DNA of 42,758 bases, from positions 1 through 42,758 of the forward strand of contig CAIVPX010000174.1 of NCBI GenBank assembly GCA_903907905.1, written 5' to 3'. Shown piece after piece: positions 23,877 through 31,759 of this stretch (positions are counted from its first letter, which is position 1; each line of letters opens with the position of its first letter). A program made the position numbers and the translations under genes. The DNA is from an uncultured bacterium. GTDB lineage: Bacteria; Pseudomonadota; Gammaproteobacteria; Burkholderiales; Burkholderiaceae_E. Below the pieces are notes generated by a model. The model saw only the letters and a list, made by a program, of their open reading frames with translations, was not told where the DNA came from and made no database searches.

Positions 23877-24650
23877 ATGGCGCTCACGCAGTCACTGCGC
23901 GCGTTCGTCGGCCGGGCATGGTTCTCGGTGGCCTTGGTCCTGCTCTGGGAGTTGGCCGTCCGCGCCGGCTGGATCGATACGCACTTCTTTCCTGCGCCGT
24001 CCGCGCTGTTCGAGTCCACCTGGGCCGACGCCAGCAGCGGCAAGCTCTGGCAGGACTCCGTCGACAGTTTTCACCGTGTGCTCAGCGGTCTGGTGATCGG
24101 GGTGCTGGTCGGCGTCGGGCTGGGCCTGTCGATGGGAATGTCGCGCTTCATCGACGGCATGCTCGGCTTGCCGATTCAGGTGCTTCGAGCCATTCCACCG
24201 ATCACCTGGGTGGGCTTTGCCATTCTGTGGTTCGGGCTCGGCTCACGCCCAGCCATTTTTCTCATCTTCCTGGGCGTGGTGTTTCCCGTGCTGCTCAGCA
24301 CCTACCACGGGGTCAAGCAGGTCGATCTCATCTATCTGCGGGCTGCGCAGAATCTGGGCGCGCGCGGAGGCTTCCTGTTCGTCAACGTGATCCTGCCGGC
24401 GGCGATGCCCAGCATCATGACGGGCCTGCGGGTGAGCATCGGGCTGGCCTGGATTCTGATGGTGGTGGGCGAACTGATCGGTGCACCCGGCGGCCTCGGC
24501 GCCACCCTGATGCGGGCGCAGGACTACGACCAGACCGATCGAATGCTGGCCTACATGATCATCATCGGGGTGTACGGATACGTGTCCGACCTGCTGGTGA
24601 GTCGGGTGTCGTCCTACGTGCTTCGCTGGCAGAGAAAACTCGATGAGTGA
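23877..24650 (+). CDS. ABC transporter permease, SsuC/TauC type
   Basis: Inner-membrane permease of 257 residues with about six hydrophobic segments. The EAA-type coupling loop that contacts the ATPase is AAQNLGARGGFLFVNVILP at roughly residues 161-179. The periplasmic motif RAIPPITWVGFAILWFGLG is typical of the SsuC/TauC/NrtB family. Its last 8 bases overlap the ATPase gene, so the two are translationally coupled. It forms the channel for the substrate bound by the preceding protein. Confidence 0.92.
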   Translation: MALTQSLRAFVGRAWFSVALVLLWELAVRAGWIDTHFFPAPSALFESTWADASSGKLWQDSVDSFHRVLSGLVIGVLVGVGLGLSMGMSRFIDGMLGLPIQVLRAIPPITWVGFAILWFGLGSRPAIFLIFLGVVFPVLLSTYHGVKQVDLIYLRAAQNLGARGGFLFVNVILPAAMPSIMTGLRVSIGLAWILMVVGELIGAPGGLGATLMRAQDYDQTDRMLAYMIIIGVYGYVSDLLVSRVSSYVLRWQRKLDE

Positions 24651-25407
24651 TGCCGCGCCGATCATCGACATCCGGGGGCTCAACAAGGCCTTTGCGGCGC
24701 GCGACGGCAACCCTGTTGTCATGGCGCTCGACAACATCAACCTGGTGCAGCACGAGGGCGAGTTCCTTTGCATCATGGGGCCCTCGGGTTGCGGCAAGTC
24801 CACGCTGCTGAACATTCTGGCCGGCTTCGATACGGCCGACAGCGGTGCCTGCCTCTTTCGGCAGCAGCCCGTGCGGGCAGCCGGCCCCGATCGAGGGGTG
24901 GTGTTTCAGGAGTACGCCCTCTTTCCCTGGATGACGGTTCGCCGCAACGTCGTGTTCGCCATGCAGGCGGCTGGCAAGTGGGGCTCGGCGCAGGCGCAGA
25001 GCACGGTTGACGAGATTCTCGAGCGCATGGGCCTGCTCGCCTTTCAATCGACTCTGCCCAAGAACCTGTCCGGCGGGATGCGTCAGCGCCTGGCGATCGC
25101 CCGGATTCTGGCCATTGATTCGCCCGTCATGCTGATGGACGAGCCCTTCGGTGCGCTCGACTCCCTCACGCGAACCAAGCTGCAGCAGGACCTGATTCGC
25201 GTCTGGTCGGGTACGCGCAAAACCGTCACCTTCGTGACCCACAGCGCCGAAGAGGCGATCTATCTGGCCGATCGCATCATCGTCATGACGCCTCGGCCGG
25301 GGCGGATCGTCAACGAACTGCGGGTGACCCTGCCGCGCCCCCGCGACCCCACCTCGGCCGATTTCAATGCGCTCAAGCGCGAGGTGCTGGCCAGCATTGG
25401 AACTTGA
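24643..25407 (+). CDS. ABC transporter ATP-binding protein, SsuB/TauB type
   Basis: Cytoplasmic ATPase of 254 residues that powers the importer. The Walker A motif GPSGCGKST is at 46-54, the Q loop at VVFQEYALFPW, the signature LSGGMRQRL, the Walker B/D loop MDEPFGALD and the switch histidine in VTHSAEEA. All catalytic residues are present. The gene starts inside the permease gene (8-base overlap). The following tautomerase-like gene begins 98 bases later, with no terminator visible in between. Confidence 0.94.
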   Translation: MSDAAPIIDIRGLNKAFAARDGNPVVMALDNINLVQHEGEFLCIMGPSGCGKSTLLNILAGFDTADSGACLFRQQPVRAAGPDRGVVFQEYALFPWMTVRRNVVFAMQAAGKWGSAQAQSTVDEILERMGLLAFQSTLPKNLSGGMRQRLAIARILAIDSPVMLMDEPFGALDSLTRTKLQQDLIRVWSGTRKTVTFVTHSAEEAIYLADRIIVMTPRPGRIVNELRVTLPRPRDPTSADFNALKREVLASIGT

Positions 25408-25505
25408 CAGTCGCCGCGGCGCTTCGTGAAGGGCTGTTACTCGAGCGTAGGATGTCGCGGGTAGCCAACCCCCTGCAGTGTGATGAATTTGTTGGAGTCG
25501 AGAAC

Positions 25506-25703
25506 ATGCCCGAGGTGTACATCTACGCAGTCGAAGGTCGCACGATGGACCAGAAACGCGCACTGATTCGCGAGATTACCGATTCAGTCGTCAGAAATTT
25601 CAAGGTGGATCCGTCTACGGTGATGATCCAGATCATGGAGACGCCCAAGCACTCCAAGGCAAAAGGCGGGGTCCTGTTTTCGGACCGCGATTCAGCCTCA
25701 TGA
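25506..25703 (+). CDS. 4-oxalocrotonate tautomerase-like protein with altered active site
   Basis: Short protein of 65 residues, the normal size for a 4-oxalocrotonate (2-hydroxymuconate) tautomerase subunit. It starts MPEVYIYAVEGRT, so removal of Met would expose the catalytic N-terminal proline, and the EGRT segment keeps the Arg11 equivalent. The residues that align with Arg39 and Phe50 of the classical enzyme are Met and Lys. It may therefore not be a normal oxalocrotonate isomerase. The ATG at 25506 has GGAG about 8 bases upstream. It lies between the importer genes and the FMN oxidase. Probable role: isomerising or decarboxylating an unsaturated oxo-acid intermediate. Confidence 0.8.
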   Translation: MPEVYIYAVEGRTMDQKRALIREITDSVVRNFKVDPSTVMIQIMETPKHSKAKGGVLFSDRDSAS

Positions 25704-25742
25704 TCTGGGCGCCGGGTCGATGAGTTCTCACGGGGTCTCGAC

Positions 25743-26915
25743 ATGAAGGTCGATCAAGCGGTCAATCTGGCTGACCTCAAGCGCCTGGCGCGACGTCACG
25801 CGCCTCGGGCCATCTTCGATTTCATCGAGGGCGGCGCCGACGACGAAATCGGCCTCGCCACCAACCGGTTGGCCTTCGAGCGCTTGCGTTTCGTGCCCCG
25901 CTATCTGGTCGATACCAGTGTCCGTTCACAGGCGGCGTCTCTGTTTGGCGTGGACTACTCGGCGCCCTTCGGCATCGGCCCCACCGGACTCAACGGTCTG
26001 TACCGTCCCGGCGCCGACCTGAGCCTGGCGGCGGCCGCGTATGAGGCCAGTATTCCCTTCGTCATGTCCAATTGCAGCGTGGCCTCGATCGAGGACGCCG
26101 TCAGACTTGCACCCGGTGTGACCTGCTTTCAGCTATACGGCACGCGTGATCGCTCCATCATGATGAACGCGCTCCACCGGGTGGCCGATCTGGGCGTGAA
26201 GACCCTGTTCTACACGGTCGATGTCCCCAGCCACTCCAAGCGCGAACGCAACTTTCGGAGCGGTTTCGGCATTCCCGTCCGGCTCAAGCCCTGGTACTTC
26301 GCCGAGGCGCTGCTGCATCCGCGCTGGATCTGGGAGTACCTGAGCAGCGGTGGCATTCCCAAGATGAGCAATATGCTTTTGCCCGAGGAAACTGCCCGCA
26401 CGTCGGCGCTCGACATCGCCCGTTGCTTTGCCCGCGAGGTCACCGACCCCTCGCAGACCTGGCAGGATCTGGAAACCATTCGCCGGGTCTGGGGCGGCAA
26501 GCTGGTGGTCAAAGGGGTGCTGCATCCTGACGATGCACGGCGCTCGGTCGACATGGGCGCCGATGGCCTGCTCATCTCCAACCACGGCGCTCGTCAACTC
26601 GACCGGGCACCCTCGGCGATCGAAATGCTGCCGGCGATTCGCGCCTGCATCGATCCCAAGGTGCCGCTCATGGTGGATGGAGGCGTGAGCCGCGGGGCGG
26701 ATGTCATTGCAGCCCTCTGCCTGGGCGCCTCATTCGTGTTTGTGGGGCGGGCCACGCTGTACGGCGCCGTGGCGGGCCGTCAACGGGGCGTGGCGCGTGC
26801 GATTGCCATCCTCAAGGACGAAATCGACCGCCTGATGGTTCAAATCGGCTGCACCTCGGTCGATCAGTTTGGCCCCCATCTGCTGAGCGAGGCCGTCCGC
26901 TCCCCGACGGTTTGA
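25743..26915 (+). CDS. FMN-dependent alpha-hydroxy-acid oxidizing protein
   Basis: TIM-barrel flavoenzyme of 390 residues from the glycolate oxidase / L-lactate and mandelate dehydrogenase family, which oxidises 2-hydroxy acids to 2-oxo acids. Catalytic and FMN residues are visible: Tyr132 (QLYGTRD), Asp160 (YTVDVP), Lys257 (VVKGVL), His281 and Arg284 (SNHGARQLD), and the phosphate-binding GGVSRGAD and FVGRATLYG. The tyrosine that contacts the substrate carboxylate in the family (Tyr24 of glycolate oxidase) is Phe27 here (IFDFIEGG). Between the tautomerase-like and FAH genes it likely makes the oxo acid that those enzymes process. The region near 170-215 that sets membrane or oxidase character is moderately long; membrane anchoring cannot be judged. 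Confidence 0.9.
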   Translation: MKVDQAVNLADLKRLARRHAPRAIFDFIEGGADDEIGLATNRLAFERLRFVPRYLVDTSVRSQAASLFGVDYSAPFGIGPTGLNGLYRPGADLSLAAAAYEASIPFVMSNCSVASIEDAVRLAPGVTCFQLYGTRDRSIMMNALHRVADLGVKTLFYTVDVPSHSKRERNFRSGFGIPVRLKPWYFAEALLHPRWIWEYLSSGGIPKMSNMLLPEETARTSALDIARCFAREVTDPSQTWQDLETIRRVWGGKLVVKGVLHPDDARRSVDMGADGLLISNHGARQLDRAPSAIEMLPAIRACIDPKVPLMVDGGVSRGADVIAALCLGASFVFVGRATLYGAVAGRQRGVARAIAILKDEIDRLMVQIGCTSVDQFGPHLLSEAVRSPTV

Positions 26916-26979
26916 AGCCTGCGGCGCGAGCCGGCTGCGCTTGTCTTGACGCGTATTTCCCCTCTGACTGGAGAGGCTG

Positions 26980-27900
26980 ATGCAGTATTCCCTGTCGACG
27001 ATCCGGATCGATGGCGCCGCCGTGGCGGTCATCGAGGTATCCGGTCGCTATCACCGGCTTGACGCGGTCGCGCCGGAACTGCTGCGCGCCGCGCCCGCGC
27101 GCGGGCTGATGAATCTCTTCGATGACTGGGCAGCGGCCGATCAGGCCTTGCTCGCGCTGGCCGACCGGCTGGCGGGCAGCGATCGGGGCCTGGTCACGCC
27201 AGCCCCGGCCTGGGATGCGTTTCTCACACCCCTGCAGTATCCAGCCAAGGTGATGCTGGGCGGGGCCAACTACTACGAGCACATGTTCAAGGAGGCCAAC
27301 AAGCCCGACTTCCGCAAGGAGGACAACGACCCGGTGTTCTTTCTGAAGCCACCCTCCACCAGCCTGGTGGGTCCCGGGCGCACGGTGCGCTATCCCACGC
27401 AGTCGAAGAAATTCGACTGGGAGATCGAGCTCGCTGCGGTGGTTGGCCGACGCATGAAGCGTGTCACCGAAGAGGAGGCCTGGGCGGGGATCGCCGGATT
27501 CACGGTGGGCATCGACTTCTCCGCACGCGACTGGCAGTTGAACCCGCGCCACCCCTGGAAGTTCGACCTCTTTGGTGGCAAAGCCTTCGACGACAGCTGC
27601 CCGCTCGGGCCGAAGATTGTGCCCGCGCGCTTCGTCAATCCGCGCAAGCTGCATCTGCAGCTCACGGTCAATGGCGCAATCAAGCAGGACGCCAGCACCG
27701 ACGACATGATCTGGTCGGTCGGCGAGCAACTGGCCTTGCTGTCCCAGCATGTCACGCTCGAGCCTGGCGATGTCTTGCTCACCGGCACGCCCGCTGGCGT
27801 GGGCATGGCAAGCGGCACCTACCTCAAGGTGGGCGACCGGGTGGATGCGAGCATCGAGGGGCTGGGCACCCTGAGCGTCGAGATCATCGCCGACCATTGA
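26980..27900 (+). CDS. Fumarylacetoacetate hydrolase (FAH) family protein
   Basis: A 306-residue member of the FAH superfamily, whose enzymes hydrolyse carbon-carbon bonds of acylpyruvates, isomerise or decarboxylate related dioxo acids, or lyse ureidoglycolate. Metal ligands are Glu148 and Glu150 (WEIEL) and Asp179 (GIDFSARD); Lys201 and the segment FDDSCPLGP follow, and TGTPAGVG is near residue 265. The first hundred residues form the extra N-terminal domain seen in longer members, so it is not the short fumarylpyruvate hydrolase type. The ATG at 26980 has GGAGAGG close upstream. It ends the operon, 23 bases from the convergent PHA synthase gene. Confidence 0.9.
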   Translation: MQYSLSTIRIDGAAVAVIEVSGRYHRLDAVAPELLRAAPARGLMNLFDDWAAADQALLALADRLAGSDRGLVTPAPAWDAFLTPLQYPAKVMLGGANYYEHMFKEANKPDFRKEDNDPVFFLKPPSTSLVGPGRTVRYPTQSKKFDWEIELAAVVGRRMKRVTEEEAWAGIAGFTVGIDFSARDWQLNPRHPWKFDLFGGKAFDDSCPLGPKIVPARFVNPRKLHLQLTVNGAIKQDASTDDMIWSVGEQLALLSQHVTLEPGDVLLTGTPAGVGMASGTYLKVGDRVDASIEGLGTLSVEIIADH

Positions 27901-27923
27901 CCAGGGCGCGGTCCGCCAGCCGG

Positions 27924-29681
27924 CTAGGCACTCAGCACGTAGCGGCCTGGCGCGGGCCCCAGAGGTGGATAGCCGCGGGCCTTGCTGCCCAGGCTGGGGG
28001 CCTGTCGCAGCGCGCCGCCGTGCTGGCTCAACCAGCGCGCCCAGGCCGGCCACCATGAGCCCTCCGAGTAGGGCGCCTGCTCTTGCCAGGTTTCGGGATC
28101 GATGTAGTGCTCGGTCGCCTTGCGTCGGCAGATCTGATAGCCGCGACGGTACGCGGTGCCGGGTGGACTGACGATGCCGGCGTTGTGACCGCCGGTGCTC
28201 AGGCAGAAGCTCACCTCGGCGTCGGTCAGCAGATAGATCTTGTAGACCGAGCGCCAGGGGGAAACAGTATCCCGTTGGGTGGCCACCGCAAAGATGGGTT
28301 GGTGAATGTCTCGCAAGGCCACCGGCTTTCCGTCGACGCGGTACTGCCCCTGCGCCAGTTCGTTGTGTCGGTACAAACTATGCAGATAATGACTGTGCTG
28401 GCGCGCGGGCATGCGCGTGGCATCGGCGTTCCAGGCCGACAGATCGGTGATGGGCAACCGTCCCCCCATCAGGTATTCCCGAATCATTCGCGAAAACACC
28501 AGGTCGCGCTGGTTGAGCAGCGCAAAGGCGCCCGCCATCTGCTTGCCATCCAGATAGCCCTGTGAGGCCATCATGTCGTCAAGCCAGGCAAGCTGGCTCT
28601 CATCGATGAAGAGGGCAAGCTCCCCGGGTTCGGTGAAATCGAGCTGAGAGGCCAATAGCGTCATGCTGGCCAGACGATTGTCGCGGTGCTGCGCGAGCCA
28701 CGCGGCGGCGATGGCGAGCAGCGTGCCACCCAGGCAGTAACCGATGGCCTGAACGGGCTGTCCGTTGCAGATTTCGGTGGCCGCGTCCAGGGCGGCCAGC
28801 ACGCCGTCCTTCAGGTAATCATCCATGCCGGTTTCCCGGTCGGCGGCATCGGGGTTATGCCAGGAGACCATGAACACCGTGTGTCCCTGATCGACCAGAT
28901 ACTTTGCCAGCGAATTCTCGGGCGAGAGGTCGAGGATGTAGTACTTCATGATCCAGGACGGCACGATCAGCAAGGGGCGAGCGTGAACCTTCGGGGTGCT
29001 GGGCGCGTACTGGATCAGTTCGATCAAACGATTGCGCAGCACCACCTTGCCGGGCGTGATGGCCACCTCGTGTCCGGGCCGAAAGCGCTCGGTGCCGGCC
29101 GGTGGCAGATGCGCCGCCACGCGCAAGCTGTCCTCCAGCCAGTGGCGTGCACCCTGAAGCAGGTTGGCCCCGCCCGTCTTGAGCGTTTGCTCCATTATTT
29201 CCGGATTGGTCGCCAGAAAGTTCGAGGGCGACACCAGATCGAGCACCTGACGTACGCCAAAGTTGACGATCTGCTCATGGTGGCCGCTGACCCCGCGCAG
29301 GTCGCAAGTCGCGTTGTGCCACCATTGCTGGTGCAGCAGGAAGGACTGGTAGATCAGGTTGTATGGCCAACGCTGCCAGGCCGGTGCCGCGAAACGCCGA
29401 TCCTGAGGCAAGGGGTCAATGCAGGGGTCACACGGACCCGAGGCCTGCTGGGCCACGTGCCCGGTCAGCCGCATCAGTTTTCGCGCGGCCTTCACCCCCA
29501 GTTCCATCTGTTTGCCGGGTGAGTTGGCCAGGTGCAGTGCCCAGTCGGTCCAGGCGTTGATCATCGACGCCGGCGACAAGCCTTGAGTCAGTCGCGACTG
29601 CTGGGCGTGAATGGCCTGATCCAACGCCAGAGCGGGGGGAGGGTCGTGACGGGGACTGTCCGTCGAGCCGCAGCCTTGCAT
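27924..29681 (-). CDS. phaC: Poly(3-hydroxyalkanoate) synthase, class I-like
   Basis: PHA polymerase of 585 residues that joins (R)-3-hydroxyacyl-CoA units into storage polyester on granules. The lipase-like box GYCLGG gives the nucleophile Cys316; the other catalytic residues are Asp471 (QRDTVSPW) and His499 (GGHNAGI). The N-terminal PhaC_N region (WPYNLIYQSFLLHQQWW, SPSNF) and the core PSWIMKYYILDL are typical. Of two in-frame ATGs (29687 and 29681), the second is better spaced from AGGTGA. No phaA, phaB, phasin or phaR is adjacent, so this is a detached, possibly second, synthase. The His motif GGHNAGIVSPPG differs from the SGHIAG seen in the best-studied class I enzymes. Confidence 0.9.
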   Translation of the reverse strand: MQGCGSTDSPRHDPPPALALDQAIHAQQSRLTQGLSPASMINAWTDWALHLANSPGKQMELGVKAARKLMRLTGHVAQQASGPCDPCIDPLPQDRRFAAPAWQRWPYNLIYQSFLLHQQWWHNATCDLRGVSGHHEQIVNFGVRQVLDLVSPSNFLATNPEIMEQTLKTGGANLLQGARHWLEDSLRVAAHLPPAGTERFRPGHEVAITPGKVVLRNRLIELIQYAPSTPKVHARPLLIVPSWIMKYYILDLSPENSLAKYLVDQGHTVFMVSWHNPDAADRETGMDDYLKDGVLAALDAATEICNGQPVQAIGYCLGGTLLAIAAAWLAQHRDNRLASMTLLASQLDFTEPGELALFIDESQLAWLDDMMASQGYLDGKQMAGAFALLNQRDLVFSRMIREYLMGGRLPITDLSAWNADATRMPARQHSHYLHSLYRHNELAQGQYRVDGKPVALRDIHQPIFAVATQRDTVSPWRSVYKIYLLTDAEVSFCLSTGGHNAGIVSPPGTAYRRGYQICRRKATEHYIDPETWQEQAPYSEGSWWPAWARWLSQHGGALRQAPSLGSKARGYPPLGPAPGRYVLSA

Positions 29682-29793
29682 GGTCATGTCACCTCGAAGC
29701 CGCGCGGGAGGCAGGCTCTCTGGTGCAAGGCTAGACTGCGGGCAAGCGCTGCCGGCTGTGTAGCGTCAAGGTCAGGACAGGATATCTCCCGAT

Positions 29794-30657
29794 ATGAGCA
29801 AACTTCTCTCCGAGCAAGCCGAGTCCGAGGCCAGCGCTGCCACGCGCGCGATCTACGGCGAGTTTCGGCGGTTGTGCGGCGTGCCCATGGTGCCGCTCAT
29901 CTATCGTCATCTGGCAACGATCCCGGGCGCGCTTGAATGGGCCTGGTCACTGCTGGGGCCCGCCCTGCGCAGCGGTCGGTTGCAACGATCAGCCTGGGCG
30001 ATGAGCCGGGAACTGCAGATTGGGCTGGTGATGCCGCTGCCACTCGAGGCCCTGCGAACCCTGGGCGTCAGCGCGATCGACCTGGGCGCGTTTCACACCC
30101 TGCTGGCGGCCTACAATCGGAGCAACCCCGTGAATCTGCTGGGCTTGCGGTGTCTGGCCTTGATGGCTCTGGACGATCACGCGTCGCAGATCGATCGCCC
30201 GATTCCGATCGCCGAGGCGCAGTCCTGGCAGCCGCCCGAGCCTGTCTCTGATCTGCTGCCCATGCTCGATCCAGCCGAGATTCAGGGGGATGCGCGCGCG
30301 CTGATGCATCTGATCAACGATCGCGGCGACACCACCCGAGCCTCGCCCATCTGGCCCAGCCTGTATCGGCATTTCGCTGCGCGGCCTTGCCTGCTGGCCC
30401 TGTCAGCCCTGGTGCTTCCCCCGGCGTTCGAGGCCATCGATGCAGCGGCCGATGCCGTCAGGCTGGATGCGAGCGTCCGGGCGCAGGCGCTCGCCGGTCT
30501 GATCGAGCGACCGCCGGGGCTAGCAAGCCCACAGGGCGAGCAGCGAGTGGCGATCGTTCGGGCGATTGACCTCTTCACCGAGCGACTGCCCGAACTGATT
30601 GCGATTGGCGAGTTGCTCAGTCGCAGCGTTCCCGCCGCGCAAGCGCCCGCGCGTTGA
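29794..30657 (+). CDS. DehI-like (2-haloacid dehalogenase group I) family protein
   Basis: A 287-residue, largely helical protein. Two related halves are visible: GVPMVPLIYRHLATIPGALEW (about 29-49) and a second copy with SPIWPSLYRHFAARP (about 184-198). The duplicated layout and the motif VP-x-x-x-L-x-RHLA-x-x-P resemble DehI, a cofactor-free D,L-2-haloacid dehalogenase with internal pseudosymmetry, and its uncharacterised relatives. I cannot align the catalytic Asp with confidence, so enzymatic activity is not claimed. The ATG at 29794 follows AGGATA. It is transcribed away from the PHA synthase gene and toward the gentisate dioxygenase gene, and belongs to no visible operon. Confidence 0.55.
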   Translation: MSKLLSEQAESEASAATRAIYGEFRRLCGVPMVPLIYRHLATIPGALEWAWSLLGPALRSGRLQRSAWAMSRELQIGLVMPLPLEALRTLGVSAIDLGAFHTLLAAYNRSNPVNLLGLRCLALMALDDHASQIDRPIPIAEAQSWQPPEPVSDLLPMLDPAEIQGDARALMHLINDRGDTTRASPIWPSLYRHFAARPCLLALSALVLPPAFEAIDAAADAVRLDASVRAQALAGLIERPPGLASPQGEQRVAIVRAIDLFTERLPELIAIGELLSRSVPAAQAPAR

Positions 30658-30665
30658 CACCAGCA

Positions 30666-30687
30666 CCGGTCGTCCGACGACGACCGG
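30666..30687. terminator. Perfect hairpin between convergent genes
   Basis: CCGGTCGTC and GACGACCGG form a perfect 9-base stem around the loop CGAC, 9 bases after the DehI-like stop and 25 bases from the gentisate dioxygenase stop. It lacks a T tract on either side, so it is at best a weak or Rho-assisted bidirectional terminator or mRNA 3' end stabiliser. Confidence 0.5.
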
Positions 30688-30711
30688 CGGTCACTGCGCG
30701 GCAAGGGGGGC

Positions 30712-31746
30712 TTATCGGCGCTCGTACAGCCCGAGTTTGCGGTGCAGGGGCGATTCGTCCGCCATGAAGAGAAAAGCCGGCGTGTCAGCGGAGAGGTTAC
30801 GCACGGCGATCGGCTCATAGCCCGGGACGCAGGCCGTGTCGGCTTCGAGCAGATCGAAGGACTGCTCGCAGGCGCGGATCGTCGCGCCGCCTTCGATGAC
30901 GTGAAACACGCAGGCGGGCGAGCGGGCGGGCAGTTCGATGGTTTGCCCGGGGCGCAGCATCAGCGCGTAGTAGCCCAGGATGTTCTGCGCATCATCGCCC
31001 GAGTCGGGGTTGATGTAGGTGAGCTGAACCGCTTCATCGGCCGCTTGGACGCGGGCCAGTTGCTCCAGCGCGGCGCGGGCCTCGACCCAGGGGTAGCGCA
31101 GCATCGGATAGCGGGTGTGTCTGCGTTCGAAGGCAGGCGAGGGCAGCAGGCCGCCCCGGGCATTCGGGGTCTCGGTGCGCTCGGTCGTGATCGCCTGCTG
31201 GGTGCCGTTGATGTGATACGAGGTTTCGAGGTAGTAGACCAGCGGCAGATCCAGCACATCGAGCCAGACCACTGGCTGGTCGCCATCGTGCCCATGCTCG
31301 TGCCACATGCCGGTGGGCGTGAGAATGAGATCGCCGCGCTCCATGGGCAGTTTTTCGCCGTCAACGGTCGTGTAGGCGCCGCGCCCCTCCACGACCATGC
31401 GCACGGCGTTGGGAGTGTGCCGATGCGCGGGGGCCCACTCGCCGGGCAGCAGCAACTGCATGCCCAGGTAAATGGCCGGGCTCGCCTGCATGCGCTCGAG
31501 GCCGTGCCCCGGGTTGGCCAGCACCAGCACGCGACGCTCGGCCTTTTCGATGGGGGTGAGATCGCCGGCCTTGAGCAGCAAGGGGCGCACGCTCTGATAA
31601 CGCCAGGCGGTCGCACGCGTGCGCCGGGTGGGAATGTGGGGCGGCATGACCCCGCGCAGGCTGGGCCACAGCGGCACCAGATTGAGTGCCTCGAGCTCCT
31701 TCACATAGTCGGGCGGCAGGTCGGCCAGGGTTCCGAGTGCTTGCAT
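30712..31746 (-). CDS. Gentisate 1,2-dioxygenase
   Basis: Bicupin Fe(II) ring-cleavage dioxygenase of 344 residues, the usual length. It opens gentisate between the carboxyl- and hydroxyl-bearing carbons to give maleylpyruvate. The first cupin holds the likely iron ligands His108 and His110 (PAHRHTPNAVR) and His149 (GMWHEHGH), with the segment MVVEGRGAYT between; the second cupin (CVFHVIEGG) is degenerate as in the family. The ATG at 31746 starts the conserved region directly. It is the last gene of operon F, 13 bases after the 3-hydroxybenzoate hydroxylase stop, which makes its substrate. Confidence 0.93.
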   Translation of the reverse strand: MQALGTLADLPPDYVKELEALNLVPLWPSLRGVMPPHIPTRRTRATAWRYQSVRPLLLKAGDLTPIEKAERRVLVLANPGHGLERMQASPAIYLGMQLLLPGEWAPAHRHTPNAVRMVVEGRGAYTTVDGEKLPMERGDLILTPTGMWHEHGHDGDQPVVWLDVLDLPLVYYLETSYHINGTQQAITTERTETPNARGGLLPSPAFERRHTRYPMLRYPWVEARAALEQLARVQAADEAVQLTYINPDSGDDAQNILGYYALMLRPGQTIELPARSPACVFHVIEGGATIRACEQSFDLLEADTACVPGYEPIAVRNLSADTPAFLFMADESPLHRKLGLYERR

Positions 31747-31759
31747 GATGGGGGTGTCC

